Assembly: GCA_946478715.1 (NCBI GenBank) | Contig: CAMLDA010000009.1 | Span: forward strand, 1-11,032 | Source of the DNA: an uncultured Candidatus Saccharibacteria bacterium | GTDB taxonomy: Bacteria > Patescibacteria > Saccharimonadia > Saccharimonadales > UBA10212 | Length of the DNA: 11,032 nt | Reading direction: 5' to 3' | Part shown: in pieces, positions 6,008 through 11,032 of the stretch | How positions within the stretch are numbered: the stretch's first letter is position 1 | Layout of the letters: each line of letters begins with the position of its first letter | The notes under the pieces: generated by a model | What the model was told of the DNA's origin: nothing | Seen by the model: only the letters and a program-made list of their open reading frames with translations | The model's database searches: none | Translations under genes and position numbers: made by a program

Positions 6008-7051
6008 ATGGAACAGGAAGCCCAGAACCAGACCACCCAGCTCGATGTTGAAGGAGCCGTCAAAGACATCCTTGGAACTATTGAGCGCGAAAGAGAGCGT
6101 GAAATCATTTCGCGCCGGTTCGGCCTGTTCGATCGCCGGGAAACCCTGGAACAGATCGGCGAACTGCTTGGTATTACCAGGGAACGGGTAAGGCAGCTGG
6201 AAAAGGCGGTCATAACGCGCCTGAAGGCCGCCGCCGAAAAGGACCTGCCGCACATCGGCCGCGTAGAGGAAGTACTATCGGCCCATCTTAATGACATGGG
6301 CAAAGTCGCCCGAGTAAGCGACATAAGCGAACGCCTGACCCCAAATAACACCAAGACCGACCAGGCCCGCGTAGCCTTTCTGGCCAACCTCAGCCCTGGT
6401 ATCGCCGTCATCGATGATAACGACCATTTCTTCCACTCCATAGGCCTGGCCGCTGAACATACCGAAAAGAACATCCGCGACCATGTCGGCCGTATCATAG
6501 AGGCCATAAAGGGCATCGGCGAACCTACCGACATCAACAAAGTTGCCGAAAAAATCGGCAGCTCCGATGTTAAGCACACCGAAGCCCTGGCCGGTATATC
6601 CAAGAATATCGCTACCTTGAACGGCCGCTGGGGATTAGTGAAATGGCCGATGGTTAACCCCAAGAACATCCGCGACAAGATTTATGTGATACTGCACGAC
6701 AATAAGAAACCGATGCACTTCAACGAGATTGCCGAAGCCATCAAAAGCAGCAACCTCCGCCGCAAGGATGTCACTACCCAGGCAATCCATAACGAACTTA
6801 TCAAGGATTCGCGCTTCGTCCTCATAGGGCGCGGCATATACGCCCTGAAGGAATGGGGCTACAAGAAAGGCACCGTTGCCGACGTGATTGCCGAAGTCCT
6901 GCGCAAAGAAGGCGGGCCGCTGCACCGCGACGAAATAGTCCGCCGCGTGCTGAAGAGCCGCCAGGTAAAAGAGACCACCATTCTGCTGAACCTGCAGGGC
7001 AAACCCCAGTTCAAGCGGGTCGCCAAAGCTACATACGCCTTATCTGAGTAA
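6008..7051 (+). CDS. Sigma-70 region 4-like / HARE-HTH winged-helix DNA-binding protein
   Basis: This 347-aa protein joins an N-terminal sigma-factor region 4 to winged helices. Residues about 15-75 resemble region 4, with the 4.2 helix-turn-helix at 46-73 (TLEQIGELLGITRERVRQL). In sigma factors this part reads the -35 box and touches the RNA polymerase beta flap. Regions 2 and 3, needed to melt the -10 box, are absent. The middle (85-210) looks like further helical or winged-helix units. The C-terminus has two HARE-HTH-like repeats: 221-285 (KKPMHFNEIAEAI, then FVLIGRGIYAL) and 290-345 (GGPLHRDEIVRRV, then FKRVAKATYAL). This is the fold of the RNA polymerase delta subunit RpoE. It is probably a transcription regulator or RNA polymerase accessory factor and cannot be a complete sigma factor. 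It has its own consensus promoter flanked by DnaA boxes. The domain calls are firm, but the function is inferred. Confidence 0.85.
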   Translation: MEQEAQNQTTQLDVEGAVKDILGTIEREREREIISRRFGLFDRRETLEQIGELLGITRERVRQLEKAVITRLKAAAEKDLPHIGRVEEVLSAHLNDMGKVARVSDISERLTPNNTKTDQARVAFLANLSPGIAVIDDNDHFFHSIGLAAEHTEKNIRDHVGRIIEAIKGIGEPTDINKVAEKIGSSDVKHTEALAGISKNIATLNGRWGLVKWPMVNPKNIRDKIYVILHDNKKPMHFNEIAEAIKSSNLRRKDVTTQAIHNELIKDSRFVLIGRGIYALKEWGYKKGTVADVIAEVLRKEGGPLHRDEIVRRVLKSRQVKETTILLNLQGKPQFKRVAKATYALSE

Positions 7052-7063
7052 TATGCCCTTGCA

Positions 7064-7082
7064 CCCCTTATGGCATAAGGGG
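7064..7082 (+). terminator. Hairpin between the sigma-4/HARE-HTH gene and the ATPase gene
   Basis: CCCCTTAT (7064-7071) pairs perfectly with ATAAGGGG (7075-7082) around a 3-nt loop, 12 nt after the upstream stop and 9 nt before the next -10 box. There is no T-tract. It covers the place where a -35 box would be, so it could be a weak terminator, an operator, or both. Confidence 0.45.
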
Positions 7083-7091
7083 AATAGAGCG

Positions 7092-7097
7092 TATAAT
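7092..7097 (+). promoter_or_regulatory. -10 box of the VirD4-like ATPase gene
   Basis: A perfect TATAAT ends 11 nt before the ATG at 7109. No -35 is seen at 16-18 nt, where the palindrome at 7064-7082 lies. The transcript would start near 7104 with about 5 nt of leader. No Shine-Dalgarno sequence is present. Confidence 0.55.
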
Positions 7098-7108
7098 AAA
7101 AATAGCCT

Positions 7109-9727
7109 ATGGGACTGTTTGCGAACTCCAAATATAAGATAGAAGCGGCGCATGATAACGTGCTGCTGATGCTGGAGATTCCGCGGACCAACGATAAGAA
7201 AGAACTGGCTGCCGAGCAGATGCTGGCGGCGCTGCATGGCATACTTAGGACCAAGCGCGAGCTTAAGCTGTCCGGTACCCTGCAGGAGCATATCAGCCTG
7301 GAAATCGCCGCTATAGGCCAGCGTATCCGTTTTTATATCTGGACGCCTAAGCACCTGCAGGCCTTCGTAGAAGGCCAGATTTACGCCCAGTATCCAACCG
7401 TGCAGATATTCCAGCAGGAAGAAGATTATGCCGACCGGCAGCTGCGCCAGACCGTGGTGCACACCTCCGAGCTCACCCTTACGACCGACGAGACCATCCC
7501 AATAAAAACCTTTCCCAGCTTTGAAGTGGACCCCTTGGCGGCCATCACGGCCACCCTGGCGAAACTGGACAAAGAAGACGAAGAGATGTGGATCCAGATA
7601 ATGGCCCGGCCGGTTCATGACGACTGGCACCGCAAAGGAGCCCGGATGGTTACCCGTATCAAACGGGGCGGGGGAGTATTCAGCGGCGGCTCGATGATGG
7701 GCTACACAGCTGAAGCCCTGGCGGCTTTGGTGCGCCCACCGCAAGGCGGCGATACCAAAGAACCCGAACTGTCCGAAAGGGATAAATCACGCATAACAGC
7801 CATCCAGGAGAAGGGAAACAAGCTGGGATATCAGGTTAAGATTCGCCTGCTTTATGCCGGGCATGACCAGCACACCGCCCGACTTCGGATGCAGGCGCTG
7901 GTAGGCGCCTTTAAGCAGTTCAATACTACTAATCTGAACGGTTTCGCTGCTAAGGACCCTAGTTTTAACCGGGATAAACAGCTGGAGTATCAGACGCGTT
8001 TCTTCATAGATCACGGCTACATCTTAAATATCGAGGAGTTAGCCAGCCTTTTCCATCTGCCCCACACGTCCGTAGAAACACCCAATATCGTCTGGGCCAC
8101 TACCAAGACAGCCGAACCGCCGCCAAATGTGCCCATCCAGGTTCCCGGCAACGAAAAGGATATCAGCCTGTTGGGAGTGACCAACTTCCGGGGCACCAAT
8201 ACGGTGTTCGGCCTGTACCGGGTCGACCGGGGGCGGCATGTATATATACTCGGCCAGACAGGTACCGGAAAATCAGGCGGCCTTGAACTGCTTACATTAT
8301 CCGATATTTATTACGACCAAGGTTTCGCGGTCATCGACCCGCACGGGGATTACGCCCAGCATGTGTTGAGTTTTATACCGCAGAGGCGGTTAGACGATGT
8401 GGTTTACTTCAACCCGGCCGACACGGCTTATCCCATCGGCTTCAACCCGCTTGAGATTACCGATCCGTCACTGAAAGGGCATATCAGCTCGGAGCTGGTT
8501 GGGGTGCTTAAGCGCCTGTTCGCAGACAGCTGGGGCCCCCGCCTGGAATATATCCTGCGCTACAGCCTGCTGGCGCTGCTCGACTACCCGAACTCCACCA
8601 TGCTGGACATCACCCGGCTTCTGACCGATAAGAAATTCCGCGCCAAGGTCATATCTTATATCGATGACCCGGTGGTCAAGAACTTCTGGGTTACGGAATT
8701 CGCCAGCTGGAATGATAAATTCGCTTCTGAAGCCGTAGCACCCGTGCTCAACAAGGTTGGCGCCTTTACGGCCAATCCTATGATAAGGAACATCATCGGC
8801 CAGCCCAAAAGCACCTTTAACATACGGCGCATAATGGACGATGGCAAAATCCTGATAGTCAATCTCAGCCGCGGCCTGATGGGGGAAGACAACGCCGGGA
8901 TTCTAGGCGCTATGATGGTTACTAAGATACAGCTGGCAGCTATGGGCCGGGCCGACATGCCCCAGGAGCAGCGCCGGCCGTTCTATTTATACGTGGATGA
9001 ATTCCAAAACTTCGCCACTGATTCATTTGCCACTATCTTAAGCGAAGCCCGGAAATACGCCCTTAACCTGACTGTGGCCAACCAGTATATCTCCCAGATG
9101 AGCGAGACCGTACGGGACGCCGTATTCGGCAATGTCGGCACTATAGTATGCTTCAGAATCAGTCCGGATGACGCGCCGTTCCTTCAGAAATACTTTGAAC
9201 CGCAATTCGAGGCGCCGGACCTTATCCAGCAGCATTCACGCTTCTTTGTGACTACCATGATGATAAATGATGAAAAAGCGCCGGCTTTTTCGGCTAAAAC
9301 ATTAAATCTGCCATCGCCTCCCGAAGATCCGACAGACCGGATAGTAAGCCTATCACGGGAGCGCTATGCCCAGGAGCGCCAAGCCGTTGAAGAAATCGTA
9401 AGGCGCAACGCCGGCCTGGATGATATACCTGCCGCCCAGCCGCCGCAAGCTAGCCAGCCGGCAAAGCCTAAGACCCAGGCTCAGCTGGAAACACTGGATA
9501 AGATTGATAAGCAAACCTCGGCTAACGATTCAGTCAAAAAGGCGGTAGGCTCAAATATCCTCCAGTCCCTGACGGGAGCAGCCCGTGCCGCAGAAGCCCC
9601 GGACAGCCCGAAAAAAAGGCGCAGAGGCAAGCGCGGCGGTAAAAAAAACCGTAAAGCCACTGCCGTTTCTACATCCGAAGCCTCACCGGCCAGCCAGCAG
9701 GGCGAGGAAGTGATTCACCTGCGCTAA
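7109..9727 (+). CDS. VirD4/TraG/HerA-family DNA-translocating ATPase (DUF87-like)
   Basis: This 872-aa ATPase belongs to the HerA/FtsK/VirD4 superfamily of hexameric motors that move DNA, as in conjugation or DNA transfer. Walker A is GQTGTGKS (382-389, K388). DPHGDY follows at 410-415. Walker B is LYVDEFQ (D630, E631), and ANQYISQ (657-663) carries the sensor glutamine region. The first 370 residues form a soluble N-terminal domain with no obvious membrane segment, whereas classical VirD4 proteins are membrane anchored. The last 90 or so residues are low-complexity and end with a lysine/arginine cluster (about 834-848) and an Ala/Ser/Glu tail, which could bind DNA. No relaxase or other type IV secretion gene is in the window. 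A role in DNA uptake or transfer beside DprA is attractive but unproven. Family assignment is firm and the cellular role unknown. Confidence 0.88.
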   Translation: MGLFANSKYKIEAAHDNVLLMLEIPRTNDKKELAAEQMLAALHGILRTKRELKLSGTLQEHISLEIAAIGQRIRFYIWTPKHLQAFVEGQIYAQYPTVQIFQQEEDYADRQLRQTVVHTSELTLTTDETIPIKTFPSFEVDPLAAITATLAKLDKEDEEMWIQIMARPVHDDWHRKGARMVTRIKRGGGVFSGGSMMGYTAEALAALVRPPQGGDTKEPELSERDKSRITAIQEKGNKLGYQVKIRLLYAGHDQHTARLRMQALVGAFKQFNTTNLNGFAAKDPSFNRDKQLEYQTRFFIDHGYILNIEELASLFHLPHTSVETPNIVWATTKTAEPPPNVPIQVPGNEKDISLLGVTNFRGTNTVFGLYRVDRGRHVYILGQTGTGKSGGLELLTLSDIYYDQGFAVIDPHGDYAQHVLSFIPQRRLDDVVYFNPADTAYPIGFNPLEITDPSLKGHISSELVGVLKRLFADSWGPRLEYILRYSLLALLDYPNSTMLDITRLLTDKKFRAKVISYIDDPVVKNFWVTEFASWNDKFASEAVAPVLNKVGAFTANPMIRNIIGQPKSTFNIRRIMDDGKILIVNLSRGLMGEDNAGILGAMMVTKIQLAAMGRADMPQEQRRPFYLYVDEFQNFATDSFATILSEARKYALNLTVANQYISQMSETVRDAVFGNVGTIVCFRISPDDAPFLQKYFEPQFEAPDLIQQHSRFFVTTMMINDEKAPAFSAKTLNLPSPPEDPTDRIVSLSRERYAQERQAVEEIVRRNAGLDDIPAAQPPQASQPAKPKTQAQLETLDKIDKQTSANDSVKKAVGSNILQSLTGAARAAEAPDSPKKRRRGKRGGKKNRKATAVSTSEASPASQQGEEVIHLR

Positions 9728-9760
9728 CCTGCTGCTGGTAAGTTTTTATTTTCCAGGTTA
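9725..9760 (+). terminator. Inverted repeat from the ATPase stop codon
   Basis: TAACCTG (9725-9731, includes the stop) pairs with CAGGTTA (9754-9760) over a 22-nt, T-rich loop. The T-run is in the loop, not after the stem, so it is a poor intrinsic terminator. It may be a 3'-end structure. Confidence 0.3.
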
Positions 9761-9929
9761 TCAAGAACATTTTACGAACACGATATATAGATAGTTAGCA
9801 TGGCAGTAAAGAGCAGTTTTTGTAAGGCAAGGCCGCAATAGGGCAGCCTGCAGGAAATATTAAATAAAAATATAAGCGCGGGCGCAGACGAGGAAGCTGG
9901 CCAGAGGCGGGGCAATACATATTCCGTCG

Positions 9930-9975
9930 ATAGATATCATGTCGCACAATGTATATTTTGCGACTTACCATCTAT
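9930..9975 (+). other. Nested hairpin (two stacked stems)
   Basis: ATAGAT (9930-9935) pairs with ATCTAT (9970-9975), and inside it GTCGCA (9941-9946) pairs with TGCGAC (9959-9964). Symmetric 5-nt internal loops separate the stems and a 12-nt loop caps them. The symmetry favours a real RNA or DNA structure over chance, but I recognise no family. Confidence 0.4.
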
Positions 9976-10003
9976 AGTTAACCGATGATTAGCCATACCT
10001 CTT

Positions 10004-10032
10004 TTGACAGGGGTAAATCATCTAATTTTACT
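10004..10032 (+). promoter_or_regulatory. Candidate promoter inside the intergenic region
   Basis: A perfect -35 TTGACA (10004-10009) is followed after 17 nt by TTTACT (10027-10032), a 4/6 match to TATAAT. No coding region begins soon after it. If active, it would make an untranslated RNA or a leader of about 300 nt running towards the DnaQ/GIY-YIG gene. Confidence 0.35.
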
Positions 10033-10120
10033 AAATATTCTTAAAAGCCCATGCTCGCGTCGTTTTTATATATTAAATATTTACATTTGTCTGGCTGCTC
10101 CATATACCCAGCGTCCCCCG

Positions 10121-10156
10121 CGTGAAATCATACTAGTTATCCACAGCCATTTCACG
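10121..10156 (+). promoter_or_regulatory. Perfect DnaA box 3 framed by an 8-bp inverted repeat
   Basis: TTATCCACA (10137-10145) lies in the 20-nt centre of a perfect inverted repeat, CGTGAAAT (10121-10128) and ATTTCACG (10149-10156). The box is exact. The repeat may form a cruciform or RNA stem that presents the box, or bind a second protein. Confidence 0.6.
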
Positions 10157-10262
10157 TATTTGACTTTTTGTACTTTCATATCATTTTATAGTTTTTCCCC
10201 TGCCTTCCCTATTTTTATGTATTATTTGACTTTTGCTAAAATAGTACCCTGCTATAGTTTTT
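10157..10262 (+). repeat. Two diverged direct-repeat units, 66 bp apart
   Basis: TATTTGACTTTT occurs at 10157-10168 and again at 10223-10234. TATAGTTTTT occurs at 10187-10196 and at 10253-10262. Both offsets are exactly 66 bp, while the DNA between the matching blocks has diverged. The TTGACT-to-TATAGT spacing is 21 nt in both units, too long for a normal sigma-70 promoter. Confidence 0.45.
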
Positions 10263-10331
10263 TGGCACTCTGAATTAATTACTATAACTTGAACAAAAAA
10301 CGAACATGAGGCAGGGTAAGACTCCTGGATA

Positions 10332-10337
10332 TATAAT
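10332..10337 (+). promoter_or_regulatory. -10 box of the DnaQ/GIY-YIG gene
   Basis: A perfect TATAAT ends 6 nt before the ATG at 10344, so transcription should start at or beside the start codon. No -35 is seen at normal spacing. A short inverted repeat, CAGG/CCTG (10312-10315 and 10324-10327), lies just upstream. Confidence 0.55.
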
Positions 10338-10343
10338 ATAAAG

Positions 10344-11032
10344 ATGAGCGTTTTAGAGGAGCCGATGGTCTTCGTTGATATAGAAACCACCGGTATGAGC
10401 TTTAGCCGTGGGAGGATCATAGAGGTGGCTGCTTTGAAGGTCCAGGGCGGCAAGGTGGTCCAGATTTTTTCCAGCCTTGTTGACCCGGGCATGGAGCTGC
10501 CCCCGTTCATAACAGGACTTACGGGAATCAGCGGTTCGCAGTTATCCGGCGCCCCCAGTTTTTATGATATTGCCGATGAACTATATGGCATGCTGGACGG
10601 CGCCGTGTTTACGGCCCATAACGTACGTTTTGACTATGGCTTTTTAAAGCACGAATTCCAAAGAGGCGGTAAAAAATTCAGCCCGCGCATGCTATGTACG
10701 GTAAAACTATCCAGAGCGCTCTACCCTGCCGTTCGCGGCCACAAGCTTCAGGACCTGATTGACCGCTGCGAGCTGCGGGTAGCCGCCAGGCATCGGGCCT
10801 ACGATGACGCTGAAGCTATGTGGCAATTTATACAACATATCCAACGGAACTTCCCTGCTTCGGTCATCGAAGCGGCCTTGAAGCAGCAGCTGAAATCTCC
10901 CACCGTACCCAGGAACATTGAGCCGGAAATCCTGCGCGGCTTACCTGAAGAGCCGGGCGTCTACATCTTTGAAGACGATCAGGGCCGGCCGCTCTATATA
11001 GGAAAGAGTATCAACATAAAGAAGCGTGTGAT
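10344..11032 (+). CDS. DEDDh exonuclease (DnaQ-like) fused to a UvrC-type GIY-YIG domain; 3' truncated by the window
   Basis: The visible 229 residues open with a DnaQ/epsilon-type 3'-5' exonuclease. D12 and E14 lie in FVDIETTG, D97 in AHNVRFDYGFL, and H150 and D155 in ARHRAYDDA, so all five DEDDh residues are present. After a linker (about 165-200) comes the start of a GIY-YIG nuclease domain, PGVYIFEDDQGRPLYIGKS (204-222), as in UvrC and Cho. The frame is still open at the window end. DnaQ-UvrC-like fusions are known in actinobacteria and some other groups and are thought to act in DNA repair. The start at 10344 follows a perfect -10 box. An alternative is the in-frame ATG at 10365 (M8), preceded by GAGGAG with only 3 nt spacing. 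The fold assignment is secure and the substrate unknown. Confidence 0.92.
   Translation, partial: MSVLEEPMVFVDIETTGMSFSRGRIIEVAALKVQGGKVVQIFSSLVDPGMELPPFITGLTGISGSQLSGAPSFYDIADELYGMLDGAVFTAHNVRFDYGFLKHEFQRGGKKFSPRMLCTVKLSRALYPAVRGHKLQDLIDRCELRVAARHRAYDDAEAMWQFIQHIQRNFPASVIEAALKQQLKSPTVPRNIEPEILRGLPEEPGVYIFEDDQGRPLYIGKSINIKKRV

Larger units (their letters stand above)
9728..10343. other. 616-nt AT-rich intergenic region with regulatory-looking repeats
   Basis: No credible protein gene is present. An 89-codon frame starting with TTG at 10004 is hydrophobic and overlaps a candidate promoter, and I reject it. Visible content includes a nested hairpin (9930-9975), a TTGACA-based promoter candidate (10004-10032), a DnaA box inside an inverted repeat (10121-10156), two TTGACT...TATAGTTTTT units 66 bp apart (10157-10262) and the -10 box of the next gene. 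The DNA is much more AT-rich than the flanking genes. Confidence 0.6.

Noticed and set aside
10004..10273. 89-codon hydrophobic frame in the second gap
   Set aside because: It starts with TTG inside a candidate -35 box, lies in AT-rich DNA where Phe, Ile, Leu and Tyr codons arise by chance, and crosses the DnaA box and repeats.

Overview
The window looks like a stretch of ordinary, gene-dense bacterial chromosome from a small-genome lineage. All seven recognisable genes lie on the + strand. My best guess is Patescibacteria (CPR), possibly Saccharibacteria. The reasons are a zinc-finger-free, cysteine-free TopA, a sigma-region-4/HARE-HTH protein without the rest of a sigma factor, a VirD4/HerA-type ATPase with no membrane segment, and many genes whose -10 box sits 4-11 nt before the start codon. 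The lineage is an inference. TAG, TAA and TGA all act as stops, so I see no sign of UGA recoding.

Layout: 1-72 is the Ala/Pro-rich C-terminal end of an unidentified gene, followed by a strong hairpin terminator. Then come der (GTPase of ribosome assembly) and pth (peptidyl-tRNA hydrolase), 19 nt apart. A 510-nt gap without a convincing gene (2101-2610) holds several hairpins. Next are dprA (RecA loader for incoming single-stranded DNA) and topA (topoisomerase I). A 172-nt regulatory gap (5836-6007) carries two perfect, inverted DnaA boxes and a textbook TTGACA-17-TATAAT promoter. It drives a 347-aa sigma-4/HARE-HTH regulator. An 872-aa VirD4/TraG-like DNA-pumping ATPase follows. A second, AT-rich gap (9728-10343) holds a third perfect DnaA box inside an inverted repeat and a 66-bp-spaced direct repeat. 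The window ends inside a DnaQ-like exonuclease fused to a UvrC-type GIY-YIG domain.

The genes fall into translation (der, pth) and DNA handling (dprA, topA, VirD4-like ATPase, exonuclease/GIY-YIG). Each seems to have its own promoter rather than sharing a long operon. The most interesting signals are regulatory: a repeated 'hairpin, then -10 box, then ATG' layout that implies leaderless mRNAs, and perfect DnaA boxes confined to intergenic DNA, two of them at the regulator's promoter. No mobile elements, CRISPR arrays, rRNA or tRNA genes were seen.
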